64,000 nt of DNA from Kocuria dechangensis (GCF_014636775.1 NZ_BMEQ01000003.1:198052-262051), one strand, 5' to 3'. Counted from the stretch's first letter, positions 17,318 through 26,660 are shown. Translations and numbers: made by a program. Notes: generated from the sequence alone by a model not told the origin.

Positions 17318-18865
17318 GTGCGCGCTGTGCTCCGGGCGTCGGTCTCAATGGGTCTCGTCGCCGCTCTCGCCCTGTCAGGGTGCGGCTTCACCGGTGGGAA
17401 CGGGGGGAGCGAGCAGGTGGCGGACCTCGACCAGCGGATCGTGGTGGACAACTTCCGCGCCCCGGTCGCGGACTGGGCCCTGGAGAGCGACGCCGCCTAC
17501 ATCCTCTCCCTGTCCGGGTGCCTGGAGACCCTGACCCGGTACGACGAGACCGCAGGTGAGATCGTGCCGTCGCTGGCCACGGAGTGGAACCAGGTCTCGC
17601 CCACGGAGTGGGACTTCACCCTGCGGGAGGGCGTGCAGTTCCAGGACGGCACCGAGCTCACGGCGGAGACGGTGGTGACGTCGCTGCAGAACGTCCTGGA
17701 CGCGGAGGTCCCGGCCCGGGCCTTCAGCCCCACCGTGGTCAGCGGCGTCGAGGCGGTCGACGACCGCACGGTGCGGATCACCACCCCGGCCGAGAGTCCA
17801 CTGGTTCCCTATCGCCTGGCCAGCGTCAACACCGGCGTGCTGGCTCCGGGCGCCTTCGAGGGCGAGGCGGTGGACCCGTTCGGGCACTGCACCGGGCCGT
17901 TCACCCCGGTCTCGGAAGAGCCCAAGCAGTCCCTGACACTGGACCGGAACGAGAACTACTGGGGCGGTCAGGTGCAGCTGGCCGGGGCCGAGGTGCGCTT
18001 CATCACCGACGGGGCGACCCGGGCGACGCAGGTGCAGACCGGTGAGGCCGATGTCTCCCTGTCCATCCCGGTCGCCAACCTGCCCGCGCTGGAGGCGGAC
18101 TCGAACGTCGAGGTCCTCAAGACGGACTCCCCGCGGACCGCGACGCTGTACATGAACAACGGGAGGGCCCCGTTCGACGACGTGGACTTCCGGAAGGCCG
18201 TCAGCTCGGCGCTGGATCTGGAGGCCCTGGCCGACAGCGTCTACGAAGGGGCGGCGCTGCCGGGGACCGGGCCCTTCGCCTCGTCGGAGCCCTGGGCGGG
18301 TGAGAGCGCGGAGACGCCCCAGCAGGACGTGGAGGCGGCCAAGGAGCTGCTGGCCGCGTCCGGGTACACCGCGGAGCGGCCCCTGGAGATCATCGCGATC
18401 GTCGAGCGGGCGGAGTTCGCCGACGTGGCCACCGTCGTCCAGGAGAACCTGAAGAGCATCGGGGTGCCGGTGACGATCCGGACCGCCGAGTATGCCGCGG
18501 TGGAGCCGGACCTGCTGGCCGGGGACTACGACATGGTGCTCAGCCAGCGCAACCGCCTGATCGACATCGCCGACCCCATCGGCTTCCTCACCGCCGACTA
18601 CACCTGCGACGGCAGCTACAACATCAGCCACTTCTGCGACAAGGAGTACGACAGGCTCATCGCCGAGGCCGCCGGGACCGCCGACACCGAGCAGCGCTAT
18701 CAGCTCTACGCCCGGGCGGGGCAGATCCTCCAGGAGCAGGCCGCGAACGTGTGGCTGGTCAACGAGCAGGCCATCGACGCGGTCCGCACCGACCTGCAGA
18801 ACCACGCCCAGGATCCGCTGGCCCGGTACGTGCTGCGGGCGGAGACGACGAAGCCCGCCTCGTGA
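17318..18865 (+). CDS. ABC transporter substrate-binding lipoprotein, family 5 (peptide/nickel/metallophore type)
   Basis: A 515-residue solute-binding protein of the OppA/NikA/CntA class. The GTG at 17318 follows AGGTGG. The signal peptide ends in the lipobox ALSGC around residue 22, so it is membrane-anchored. Family features include LETLTRYDETAGEIVPSLA, PTEWDFTLREGVQFQDGTEL and YWGGQVQLAGAEVRFITDGA. It heads a five-gene operon in which all later genes overlap their predecessor. The upstream iron box suggests that the ligand is a metal chelate rather than a peptide, as for staphylopine uptake by CntA. A role in oligopeptide uptake cannot be excluded. Confidence 0.88.
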   Translation: MRAVLRASVSMGLVAALALSGCGFTGGNGGSEQVADLDQRIVVDNFRAPVADWALESDAAYILSLSGCLETLTRYDETAGEIVPSLATEWNQVSPTEWDFTLREGVQFQDGTELTAETVVTSLQNVLDAEVPARAFSPTVVSGVEAVDDRTVRITTPAESPLVPYRLASVNTGVLAPGAFEGEAVDPFGHCTGPFTPVSEEPKQSLTLDRNENYWGGQVQLAGAEVRFITDGATRATQVQTGEADVSLSIPVANLPALEADSNVEVLKTDSPRTATLYMNNGRAPFDDVDFRKAVSSALDLEALADSVYEGAALPGTGPFASSEPWAGESAETPQQDVEAAKELLAASGYTAERPLEIIAIVERAEFADVATVVQENLKSIGVPVTIRTAEYAAVEPDLLAGDYDMVLSQRNRLIDIADPIGFLTADYTCDGSYNISHFCDKEYDRLIAEAAGTADTEQRYQLYARAGQILQEQAANVWLVNEQAIDAVRTDLQNHAQDPLARYVLRAETTKPAS

Positions 18866-19851
18866 CCCCGGCCGGCACGTCGATGGCATCGGCAGCACGC
18901 GGAATCTCGATGATGCTGTTCCTCGCCCGCAGGGCGGCGACCCTGGGGGTGACCGTCCTGCTGGCCTCCTTCCTGGTCTTCCTCATCCCCTACGTGACCC
19001 CGGGCGATCCTGTGCGCAAGATCATCCGGTCGCGGGTGGCCGGTGAGGTGATCGACGACTCCGTGCTCCAGGGGCTGACGGCCCAGCTGGGCCTTCAGGA
19101 CCCCTTGGTGGTCCAGTACCTGCGGTGGCTGGGTCGGCTGGCCGGAGGGGACATGGGACTGTCCTACGCCAGCCGCACACCGGTGGTCGAGCAGGTGGTG
19201 CCCGCCCTGGTGGTCACGCTGAGCCTGGTGGTCCTCACCCTGGGGACCGCGGCCGCGGTCTCCGTGGTGCTGGGGATCGTCGCCGCGCTGCAGGAGGGCC
19301 GCCCGGCCGACCGGGTGATCACCACGGTCACCCAGGCCTTCATCGCGATGCCCGAGTACTGGCTGGCACCGCTGCTGGTGCTGGTCTTCGCACTGAACCT
19401 CTCCCTGCTGCCCTCGGCCGGATGGGAGGGCCCGGCGTCCGCGGTCCTGCCCGTGACCGTTCTGGCCCTGCGCCCGATCAGCTACTTCACCTCCGCGGTG
19501 CGCGAGGGGATGCTCGACGCGCTGGGCGCCGAGCACGTCGTCGCGGCCCGCGCCCGTGGGCTCAGCCACTTCCACACCGTCCGCAAGCACGTGATCCCCA
19601 ACGGCCTGCTGCCCCTGACCACGCTGGTGGCCGTGTGGTTCGCCGGTCTGCTGGGCGGCTCCGTCATCGTCGAGGTCGTCTTCGCGATCCCCGGCATGGG
19701 GCGGCTGCTGTACGACGCCGTGCTCAACAGCGACATCCCGCTGGCACAGGGCGGCGTGGTCGTCGTGGTGGGACTGGCCGTCGTCCTGACCACCGCCGCG
19801 GACCTGATCCACGGGCTCCTCAACCCCCGGATCAGGGGGCACCATGCGTGA
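18862..19851 (+). CDS. ABC transporter permease (OppB/CntB-like)
   Basis: A 329-residue inner-membrane permease with six predicted helices. The conserved start LARRAATLGVTVLLASFLVF is followed by TPGDPVRKI and LGLQDPLVVQYLRWLGRL, as in DppB/OppB. The EAA-like loop is EHVVAARARGLSHFHTVRKH. The GTG at 18862 overlaps the binding-protein stop (GTGA). An internal ATG at 18910 would start just before the first helix and is an alternative. It forms the channel with the next gene. Confidence 0.9.
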   Translation: MTPAGTSMASAARGISMMLFLARRAATLGVTVLLASFLVFLIPYVTPGDPVRKIIRSRVAGEVIDDSVLQGLTAQLGLQDPLVVQYLRWLGRLAGGDMGLSYASRTPVVEQVVPALVVTLSLVVLTLGTAAAVSVVLGIVAALQEGRPADRVITTVTQAFIAMPEYWLAPLLVLVFALNLSLLPSAGWEGPASAVLPVTVLALRPISYFTSAVREGMLDALGAEHVVAARARGLSHFHTVRKHVIPNGLLPLTTLVAVWFAGLLGGSVIVEVVFAIPGMGRLLYDAVLNSDIPLAQGGVVVVVGLAVVLTTAADLIHGLLNPRIRGHHA

Positions 19852-20689
19852 CCGGCCGGTGTTCGTCCGGGCCGCGACGGGGATCCTGGTCCTCGTCGTG
19901 GTGGCCGTGGCCGCCTCGCCCTGGATCGCACCGTCTTCACCCGCGGAGCAGGACCTCGCGGCCCGGCTGCTGCCGCCCGGCTCGGCCCATTGGCTGGGCA
20001 CGGACCACCTGGGGCGGGACACCCTGAGCCGGCTGCTGGACGGCGGGAGGTTCTCACTGGTCATCGCCTCACTGGCCACGCTGCTGACCGGCGTGATCGG
20101 CACCGGGATCGGCGTGCTCAGCGCTCGCCGCAGGGGCTGGCTCGACGAGGTCCTCACCCGGACCAACGACGTCCTGCTGGCGCTGCCGGAGATGGTGGTG
20201 GCACTGTTCCTGGTCGCCGTGCTGGGGCCCGGCTTCCTGTCGCTGGTGCTGGCTCTGACCGTCACGGGCTGGACGCCCTTCGCCCGGCTGGCCCGCGCCC
20301 TGGCCTACGACGTCTCGGCCCGGGGCTTCGTCGAGTCAGCCCGTGTGCTGGGATGCTCGACGACCTTCATCGTCTTCCGGCACATCCTGCCGCACCTGGC
20401 CGGGCCGTTGCTCGGGCAGGCCGCGCTGCGGTTCGGGCAGTTCCTGATCACCGTCGGCGCCCTCTCCTACCTGGGGCTGGGGGTGCAGCCGCCGCAGTCG
20501 GACTGGGGGTCGATGCTGGCCGCGGCCCAGCCCTACGCCGCCCGGGCACCGGTGGGGATCCTGGCCCCGGGCCTGGTGGTCTTCACCGTCGCGCTGTGCG
20601 TGACCTTCCTCGGCCAGCGCCTGGCACGCATGAGCAGCACCCGGATGGTGCTGAACCCGGCCTCCTCGGGGGCGGTGGCGGATGCCTGA
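19844..20689 (+). CDS. ABC transporter permease (OppC/CntC-like)
   Basis: A 281-residue permease with the DppC/OppC N-terminal domain. It contains AHWLGTDHLGRDTLSRLLDG near residue 45, the hallmark of this family, followed by VIGTGIGVLSARRRGWLDE. The EAA-loop region is GFVESARVLGCSTTFIVFRH, and YLGLGVQPPQSDWGSML is near the C-terminus. It overlaps the preceding permease by 8 bases and the ATPase by 8 bases. It pairs with the upstream permease in the importer. Confidence 0.92.
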   Translation: MRDRPVFVRAATGILVLVVVAVAASPWIAPSSPAEQDLAARLLPPGSAHWLGTDHLGRDTLSRLLDGGRFSLVIASLATLLTGVIGTGIGVLSARRRGWLDEVLTRTNDVLLALPEMVVALFLVAVLGPGFLSLVLALTVTGWTPFARLARALAYDVSARGFVESARVLGCSTTFIVFRHILPHLAGPLLGQAALRFGQFLITVGALSYLGLGVQPPQSDWGSMLAAAQPYAARAPVGILAPGLVVFTVALCVTFLGQRLARMSSTRMVLNPASSGAVADA

Positions 20690-22346
20690 GGGCCTGGTCG
20701 TCGAACACCTGCACGTCAGCCACCGGGCGCCCGAGGCCGCCCCCGGTTCCGGCACCGGTTCCGCGGGCGGCAGGGGCGGCCACCCGATCCTGTCCGGGGT
20801 CGACCTCGCCGTGGCCCCGGGGGAGTTCGTGGCCCTGGTCGGTGCCTCCGGGTCCGGCAAGACCATGACGGCCATGTCCGTGCTGGGGCTGCTGCCCCCG
20901 CAGGTGCACCTCGACGGCGGGACGATCCGCCTGGGCGGGACGGACCTCGCCCGGGCCCGGGAGACGGAGCTGAACCGGGTGCGCGGCGGCCGGATCGGCA
21001 TGCTCTACCAGCAGCCCAAGCGCATGTTCAACCCGCGCCGGACCGTCGGCAGCCATCTGCGGGAGCCGCTGAAGCTGCACGGGGGCCTCCGTGGGGCGCG
21101 GGCCGGGGCGCGGGCGCTGGAGCTGCTGGCCGAGGTGGGGTTCGAGGACCCCCGGTGGTGCGCCCGAGCGCATCCCCACCAGCTCTCGGGAGGCATGGCC
21201 CAGCGGGCCATGGTGGCCCTCGCCCTGGCCGGGCGACCGGAGCTGCTGCTGGCCGACGAGCCGACCTCCGCCCTGGACACGGTGCTCGAACGGCAGATCC
21301 TGGAGCTGATCGACCGTGAACGGCGTGATCGCGGGGTGGGGATCCTCTACATCACCCACAACCTGGCCACCGTCTCCGCCTATGCCGACCGGGTCATGGT
21401 GATGGACACCGGGCACATCGTGGAGTCCGGTCCGGCCGGTGCCGTGCTCAACGCCCCGCAGAGCGCGTGCACGAAGGCCCTCCTGGACGCCGCGGCCCTC
21501 AACCCCGCCAGGACGGCACCTTCCGCCACCGAGGCGCGCCCCGTGGTGGTGCTGGACAGCATCACCAAGCGCTTCCCCTCGAACGGGCGTGAGGCCCGTC
21601 CCGCCGTGGATCAGGTCTCCCTCGACCTGCGGGAGGGCGAGATCCTCGGCGTGCTGGGGCAGTCGGGTTCCGGCAAGAGCACCTTGGCACGGCTGATCGT
21701 CGGGCTCGAGACGCCGGACAGCGGACGCATCACCGGCACCCTGGGCGCCGACGCCGATGGCACAGGCGCGGCGGGCTCGCACGTGCAGCTCGTCTTCCAG
21801 GACCCCCACGACTCCTTCGACCCCCGCATGCGGCTGCGCACCAGCCTGGAAGCCCCTCTGCTACGGCGTCGGGATACCACGTCCGAGCAGCGGCGGATGC
21901 GCATCCACGAGGTCGTGCAGGAGGTGGGCCTGGATCCCGGGCTGCTGGACGGATTTCCCGGGCAGTGCTCCGGTGGCCAGCTGCAGCGGCTCACCATTGC
22001 CAGAGCGCTGCTGCTGGAACCGACGGTGCTCATCTGTGACGAGGCCACATCGGCCCTGGACGCGGTGACCCAGCGCACCGTCCTGGACCTGCTGCTGCGC
22101 CTGCACCGGAACCGGCGCCTGTCCCTGGTGATGATCTCCCACGACCTGAGCGTCATCCGCTACATGAGCCACCGGGTCGCCGTTCTCTTCCAGGGGCGCC
22201 TGGTCGAGCTGGCGGAGACCGAGGATCTGTTCACCGGTCCCCGGCACGAGCACAGCAAGCAACTGGTGGCAGCGGCACTGCCCCGGGTGTGCGCGATCCT
22301 GGACGCCCACCGTCTGCCCCAGGAGCAGGTCGATGCCCTTCCGTGA
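20682..22346 (+). CDS. Fused double ABC ATPase of the metallophore/peptide importer
   Basis: A 554-residue protein with two complete ATP-binding cassettes, equivalent to OppD and OppF (or CntD and CntF) fused. Cassette 1 has Walker A GASGSGKTMT, signature LSGGMAQRAMV and Walker B ELLLADEPTSALD. Cassette 2 has GQSGSGKSTLAR, CSGGQLQRLTIARALL and VLICDEATSALD. It drives transport through the two permeases. The fusion is common in siderophore/metallophore-type family 5 systems. Its 3' end overlaps the MFS gene by 14 bases. Confidence 0.92.
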   Translation: MPEGLVVEHLHVSHRAPEAAPGSGTGSAGGRGGHPILSGVDLAVAPGEFVALVGASGSGKTMTAMSVLGLLPPQVHLDGGTIRLGGTDLARARETELNRVRGGRIGMLYQQPKRMFNPRRTVGSHLREPLKLHGGLRGARAGARALELLAEVGFEDPRWCARAHPHQLSGGMAQRAMVALALAGRPELLLADEPTSALDTVLERQILELIDRERRDRGVGILYITHNLATVSAYADRVMVMDTGHIVESGPAGAVLNAPQSACTKALLDAAALNPARTAPSATEARPVVVLDSITKRFPSNGREARPAVDQVSLDLREGEILGVLGQSGSGKSTLARLIVGLETPDSGRITGTLGADADGTGAAGSHVQLVFQDPHDSFDPRMRLRTSLEAPLLRRRDTTSEQRRMRIHEVVQEVGLDPGLLDGFPGQCSGGQLQRLTIARALLLEPTVLICDEATSALDAVTQRTVLDLLLRLHRNRRLSLVMISHDLSVIRYMSHRVAVLFQGRLVELAETEDLFTGPRHEHSKQLVAAALPRVCAILDAHRLPQEQVDALP

Positions 22347-23655
22347 CTATCCGCTCGAGACGCGCACCCTGCTGGGCGCGCAACTGGTGTTCAACATCGG
22401 CTTCTACGCCGTCGTCCCGTTCCTGGCGGGGGCCATGGCTGCCGACTACGGGCTGGACGCCGCGGCCATCGGCCTGGTGCTGGGAACACGGACCTTCAGC
22501 CAGCAGGGCATGTTCCTGCTCGGTGGGATGCTGGCCGACCGATGGGGTGCCCGCAGGGCCATCCTCACCGGCTGTCTGGTGCGCATCGCCGGCTACGCCA
22601 CGCTGGCGATGGCATCGGGATTCCCCCTCTTCCTCCTGGGCGCGGTGCTCACCGGCGCCGGAGGCGCCCTGTTCTCCCCGGCGCTGGAGTCCCGGCTCTC
22701 CCACTCCGACCAGCCGTCCGGGAGCGGGGATCCGGGTCGGGAGAGGGGGCGGCGCCGGTCGGTGTTCGTGTGGCTGGCGATCACCGGAGAGATCGGCGCC
22801 GTGCTGGGCCCGGTGCTGGGATCGGCCCTGCTGGGGTGGGGGTTCGACGCGGCCCTGACCGCCGGCATCGGGGTGTTCGCCGTGGTGACGGTTCTGCTGT
22901 GGTGGCTGCTCCCCGCCGAGCGGGCCCCCCGGCCCCAGGACCAGGGGGGCGAGGTGCCCGCCGCCGCACCCTCTGCGGCCCGCGTCCGGTGGGCCTGCCT
23001 GCGCGACCGTCGCTTCGTGGTGTTCTGCGCGCTGGCCGCCACCAACATGCTGGTCTACAACCAGCTCTACTTCGCCGTGCCCGTCGAACTGGGCCGACGA
23101 GGCCTCGACGGCGCCTGGCTGGGCGCGCTGTTCCTGCTGGCCTCTGTCCTGACGCTGGCCCTGCAGCTGCCGGCCTCCACGGTCGGTCAGCGCCTGGGGC
23201 CGGGACGCGCCCTGACGCTCGGCTTCGTGCTGGAGGCCTGCGCGTTCACCATCGCCGCCCTGACCTCGGTGCACCCGGGGTCGGCCACCGGGTCGATGGC
23301 GCCTCTGACGGCCGCCGTCGCCGTGATGATCATGGGCCACATGCTCCTCACCCCCACGATCCTGTCCCTGATCCCGCGGTTCGTACCTGCGCAGGGGGCC
23401 CCGAGGGGACGCGGCGCCTACTACGGACTGGCTGCCACCTGCGGCGGCATCGCCGTGCTGGCCGGCAACGCCGTGCTCGGGCGGCTGCTCGACCTGACCG
23501 ACCGGCACCACTGGTGGCCCGGCACCCCCTGGATGCCGGTGATCGTGCTCGCACTCCTGGCTTCTGCGGCCCTGCCGGTCGTGCTCCGCGGGCAGAGTCC
23601 CCTCCGGCCCGCTGACTCGTCATCAACCACAGCGCCCTCCAGCAGAGCCCGCTGA
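22333..23655 (+). CDS. MFS transporter at the end of the iron-box operon
   Basis: A 440-residue 12-helix major facilitator resembling multidrug or siderophore exporters (MdtH/EntS style). It has FNIGFYAVVPFLAGAMAADY in helix 1, the loop motif GGMLADRWGARRAIL near residue 65, and a charged central loop rich in Arg and Pro. It overlaps the double ATPase by 14 bases, so it is co-expressed with the importer. By analogy with CntE of the staphylopine system it could export a chelator, but no chelator-synthesis genes are present in the window. Inverted repeats and a transposase remnant follow directly. Confidence 0.85.
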   Translation: MPFRDYPLETRTLLGAQLVFNIGFYAVVPFLAGAMAADYGLDAAAIGLVLGTRTFSQQGMFLLGGMLADRWGARRAILTGCLVRIAGYATLAMASGFPLFLLGAVLTGAGGALFSPALESRLSHSDQPSGSGDPGRERGRRRSVFVWLAITGEIGAVLGPVLGSALLGWGFDAALTAGIGVFAVVTVLLWWLLPAERAPRPQDQGGEVPAAAPSAARVRWACLRDRRFVVFCALAATNMLVYNQLYFAVPVELGRRGLDGAWLGALFLLASVLTLALQLPASTVGQRLGPGRALTLGFVLEACAFTIAALTSVHPGSATGSMAPLTAAVAVMIMGHMLLTPTILSLIPRFVPAQGAPRGRGAYYGLAATCGGIAVLAGNAVLGRLLDLTDRHHWWPGTPWMPVIVLALLASAALPVVLRGQSPLRPADSSSTTAPSSRAR

Positions 23656-23696
23656 CGATCCACCAGCGACTCAGCACGGCGTCCCTCCTGCTCTTG

Positions 23697-23742
23697 ATGG
23701 CACTGTGCCCAATGCAGAAGAAAAATCTGGGCACAGTGCCAT
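23697..23742. repeat. 15-bp inverted repeat downstream of the iron-box operon
   Basis: ATGGCACTGTGCCCA (23697-23711) and its exact complement (23728-23742) flank an A-rich 16-base loop. It lies 42 bases after the MFS stop. It may act as an operon terminator or be the scar of a mobile element; the less GC-rich loop is unlike the surrounding DNA. Confidence 0.75.
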
Positions 23743-23769
23743 GGTCCGGGTCCGATAGCTTGACGTCAT

Positions 23770-23811
23770 CGGAAGGAAGCGTGCGGGAACGTCCCCGAAT
23801 GCTTCCTTCCG
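23770..23811. repeat. Second inverted repeat (11-bp arms)
   Basis: CGGAAGGAAGC (23770-23780) pairs with GCTTCCTTCCG (23801-23811), with further partial pairing inside the loop. It lies 28 bases beyond the first hairpin, in a stretch of over 500 bases without an intact gene. Confidence 0.7.
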
Positions 23812-24002
23812 GGTCCACCATCTCCCGCCACCCTCGATGGTGGAGGACTGCGCGAGGCCTGCCGACGACGGGTAGTCCCACCGTCGACTGATCTCCTCGA
23901 GTCGGGTCCGTTGCCGCACCATCCCCGACACCGGCACCTTCTGGTCTCTCAGGGGGGATCGTCCTGCCACCCGGGACGGTCCCGCTCTGCGGAGCGGGGG
24001 CG

Positions 24003-24212
24003 GTGCCGACGGCGTGGGCCTGCAGCCGGGATCTCACGATGACCGCCCCGAGGCGCAGCAGCGCCGCCTGCCGGCGGTTCCTGCACGAGGTGGAAGGAGC
24101 CCGTCGAGGCGGGGAGATCGTGGGGATCACCGACGACCTCTCCTCCCACCGCAGCCGCACCACCCGCACCTGGCGGGAGGGCCCCCGCATCCTGCGGGGA
24201 ACGGAGCACTAG
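24003..24212 (+). pseudogene. IS630-like transposase fragment
   Basis: A 69-codon open stretch whose middle reads GEIVGITDDLSSHRSRTTRT. This resembles the second DDE-Asp region of IS630-family transposases (ITDNLSSH...W...HPR). The N-terminal DNA-binding part, the first Asp and the C-terminal Glu are missing, so it cannot be functional. The fragment runs into the 3' end of the DASS transporter gene. The rest of the 553-base gap (23656-24208) holds only the two inverted repeats. This is the only mobile-element trace in the window and it lies at the edge of the iron-box operon. The family assignment is from a short motif. Confidence 0.55.
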
Positions 24213-25828
24213 ATGATCAGGCCCAGGGCGAAGGGCCCGATCAGCACGGTGAACAGCGTGATCAGGATGACGCCCACGATGTTGAGCACGAGGCCGCCGC
24301 GCACCATCTCGGTGATCTTGACGTGCCCGGTGGCGAAGACGATCGCGTTGGGCGGTGTGCCCACGGGGAGCATGAACGCGCAGGTGGCGGCCAGCGCCGC
24401 CGGGATCAGCAGCGTCATGGGGTCCACCCCGATCCCGACGGCGACGCCGCCCAGGATGGGGATGAAGGTCGCCGCCGTCGCCGTGTTGCTGGTGATCTCG
24501 GTGAGGAACAGCACGATGAGCACCACCGCGGCCAGCAGCAGGATGATCGGCAGCGCGCCGAGCCCGCTGACCTGCTCGCCGAACCAGGCGTCCAGCCCGG
24601 TGCCCGCCACGGCGGCCGCGAGGGAGAGGCCGCCGCCGAAGAGCAGGAGGACGCCCCAGGGCAGTCCCTCCTCGGCGTCGTTCCACTCGAGGGTCATCCG
24701 GCCCTGCTGGTCGCCCGGCAGCAGGAAGAGCAGCACGCCGGCGCCGATGGCGATGACCGTGTCGTCGAAGAGGTCCAGCCAGGGCAGCTGCTCGCCCAGG
24801 TCGCCGATCCCGGACAGCAGGCCCGGCACGATCCAGAAGAACGCCGCGGCGACGAACACGCCGAGGACGGTCTTCTCGCCCTGGCTCATGGGGCCCAGGG
24901 CGGCGATCTCCTCCTCGATCAGCTCCTTGCCGCCCGGCACCTCCTCCAGGTCGAAGCGGAAGATGAGGCGGGTGATGAGCAGCCAGGCGATCCCGAGGAA
25001 GACCACGACGATGGGCACGCCGAGCATCATCCACTGGGCGAAGCCCACGGTCCTGTCCAGCTCCTCGCTGATGTAGCCCGCGACGATGGCGTTGGGCGGG
25101 CTGCCCAGCAGGGTGCCCAGACCCCCGATGGAGGCGGCCCAGGCGATCGCCAGGACCAGCGCCACCCCGAAGAGCCGCACGTCCCGGTCCGCCACGACGT
25201 CGCTGATGGACTTCCCGGAGCGCAGGTCCTCGTTGGTCTCCGCGGCCTCGGCCCTGGTGCCGGTCTGGCGGCTGTTCTCCACCACGAGGGTCAGCACGCT
25301 CAGGCCGATGGGCAGCATCATCAGCGTGGTGGCCGTGTTGGAGACCCACATCGACAGGAACGCCGTGGAGATCATCATCCCCAGGATGATCTGGCGCGGG
25401 TGGGTGCCGACGCGCCGCAGCGTCAGTAGCGCGATGCGGCGGTGCAGGTTCCACTTCTGCATGGCGATGGCGATCAGGAAGCCGCCGAGGAACAGGAACA
25501 CGATCGGGTTCGCGTAGGGCGCGGTGGCCTCGGCGATGGTGAGCGCGGTGAGCACCGGGAACAGCACGATCGGCAGCAGCGACGTGATGGACAGCGGCAC
25601 GGCCTCCGTGATCCACCACACCGCCATCAGGACGCCCACGGCGGCGACGATGCGGGCGTCGCCGGAGATCTCCGCGCCGCCGAGGAGGAACCACACGACG
25701 AGGGCCAGCAGCAGCCCCAGGCCGCGGAAGAGCCAGGTCTTCCCCGCCGCACGGGGCGGCTCGCGGTCCTCCGGTTCGTAGTCGAACTCACCCTGCTCGG
25801 GGACGACGCCCCGGGACCGCTCAGTCAT
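24209..25828 (-). CDS. DASS-family sodium:dicarboxylate (SLC13-type) transporter
   Basis: A 539-residue membrane protein of the divalent anion:Na+ symporter family (SdcS/CitT-like), which imports succinate, malate, fumarate or sulfate. Both paired SNT substrate/sodium motifs are present: MWVSNTATTLMMLPIG and EITSNTATAATFIPILGG. It also has WWITEAVPLSITSLLP early and GTPPNAIVFATGHV near the C-terminus. A soluble acidic N-terminal segment of ~30 residues precedes helix 1. It lies just downstream of the Sdh genes on the same strand with an 84-base gap, so it may supply C4-dicarboxylates to that locus. Its 3' end touches the transposase remnant. Confidence 0.92.
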   Translation of the reverse strand: MTERSRGVVPEQGEFDYEPEDREPPRAAGKTWLFRGLGLLLALVVWFLLGGAEISGDARIVAAVGVLMAVWWITEAVPLSITSLLPIVLFPVLTALTIAEATAPYANPIVFLFLGGFLIAIAMQKWNLHRRIALLTLRRVGTHPRQIILGMMISTAFLSMWVSNTATTLMMLPIGLSVLTLVVENSRQTGTRAEAAETNEDLRSGKSISDVVADRDVRLFGVALVLAIAWAASIGGLGTLLGSPPNAIVAGYISEELDRTVGFAQWMMLGVPIVVVFLGIAWLLITRLIFRFDLEEVPGGKELIEEEIAALGPMSQGEKTVLGVFVAAAFFWIVPGLLSGIGDLGEQLPWLDLFDDTVIAIGAGVLLFLLPGDQQGRMTLEWNDAEEGLPWGVLLLFGGGLSLAAAVAGTGLDAWFGEQVSGLGALPIILLLAAVVLIVLFLTEITSNTATAATFIPILGGVAVGIGVDPMTLLIPAALAATCAFMLPVGTPPNAIVFATGHVKITEMVRGGLVLNIVGVILITLFTVLIGPFALGLII

Positions 25829-25912
25829 CTGACTTCCTCCGCACGTCCTCGTGTGATGCAGGGCACGTTAGCAGTCGCTTATGGGCGCGGCAAGGGACGC
25901 GGGGCGGGGGCG

Positions 25913-26635
25913 CTACCTTCCCGTCGGTGTGTCCTGGGTCCTCCGGGGGAACCGGTTGCGCAGGTTCTCGCGCGCCACGGCGGAGAGGTTCTCGACCGGC
26001 AGCCCGGCGGGGCACACCTCGACGCAGTCGCCCAGCAGGGAGCAAGGGCCGAACTCGTCCTCGGACGCGGCGAGGACCTTGGCCGAGCGCTCCCGGCGCT
26101 CGTCGTCGTCCCTGGCCAGCGGGGGCAGCTCCTTGAGCAGGGTGCCCACGAACAGCTGGCCGGAACCGTTCGGGCAGGACGCCACGCAGGCCCCGCAGCT
26201 GATGCACCCTGCGGTGTTCAGCGCCTTCATGGCGACGGGGAACTTGGCCTCCTTGGCCACCCGGCGCAGGGCCTTCTTGTCCACCGACAGGTCCTGCTTG
26301 ACGGGGAAGGACGCGGCCCGCAGCGGCTCGATCCGCACGCGGTCCCCGTCGCGGTACGCGCCCAGGTGCTGCATGCAGCTCGCGGCGTTGCGCTCGGGGC
26401 CGTGGGCCACGCCGTCGACGGTCACCCCGCACTTGCCGCAGACGCCCTCGCGGCACCCGTCGTCGTAGGCGATCGGGTCGGCTCCGGTGGCCGCGAGCTG
26501 CTCGTTGATCCGGTCGATGAGCTCGAGCACGGTCATCTCCGGGCTCGCGTCGGGGACGTCGTAGGCCACGAAGTCCCCGGGCTCGTCCGGGGAGGGCTGG
26601 CGCCACACGTCGACGGTCAGGGCGAAGGTCGTCAC
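25913..26635 (-). CDS. sdhB: Succinate dehydrogenase/fumarate reductase iron-sulfur subunit
   Basis: A 240-residue Fe-S protein that carries electrons between the flavoprotein and the membrane anchor. The plant-type [2Fe-2S] ligands are in CREGVCGKCGV plus a later Cys (AASCMQHL). The C-terminal domain has CISCGACVASCP and CSLLGDCVEVCPAG for the [4Fe-4S] and [3Fe-4S] clusters. The start is GTG, 25 bases after the stop of the cytochrome b gene. The gene that should lie between them, the flavoprotein sdhA (about 1.9 kb), is absent. The subunit could only work with an SdhA encoded elsewhere. Confidence 0.9.
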   Translation of the reverse strand: MTTFALTVDVWRQPSPDEPGDFVAYDVPDASPEMTVLELIDRINEQLAATGADPIAYDDGCREGVCGKCGVTVDGVAHGPERNAASCMQHLGAYRDGDRVRIEPLRAASFPVKQDLSVDKKALRRVAKEAKFPVAMKALNTAGCISCGACVASCPNGSGQLFVGTLLKELPPLARDDDERRERSAKVLAASEDEFGPCSLLGDCVEVCPAGLPVENLSAVARENLRNRFPRRTQDTPTGR

Positions 26636-26660
26636 TGGAGGGGTCCTCGGGTCGGGGGCG

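Noticed and set aside
23671..23970. Minus-strand 99-codon frame as a second transposase fragment
   Set aside because: No recognisable motif, and it spans the inverted repeats; not enough support.
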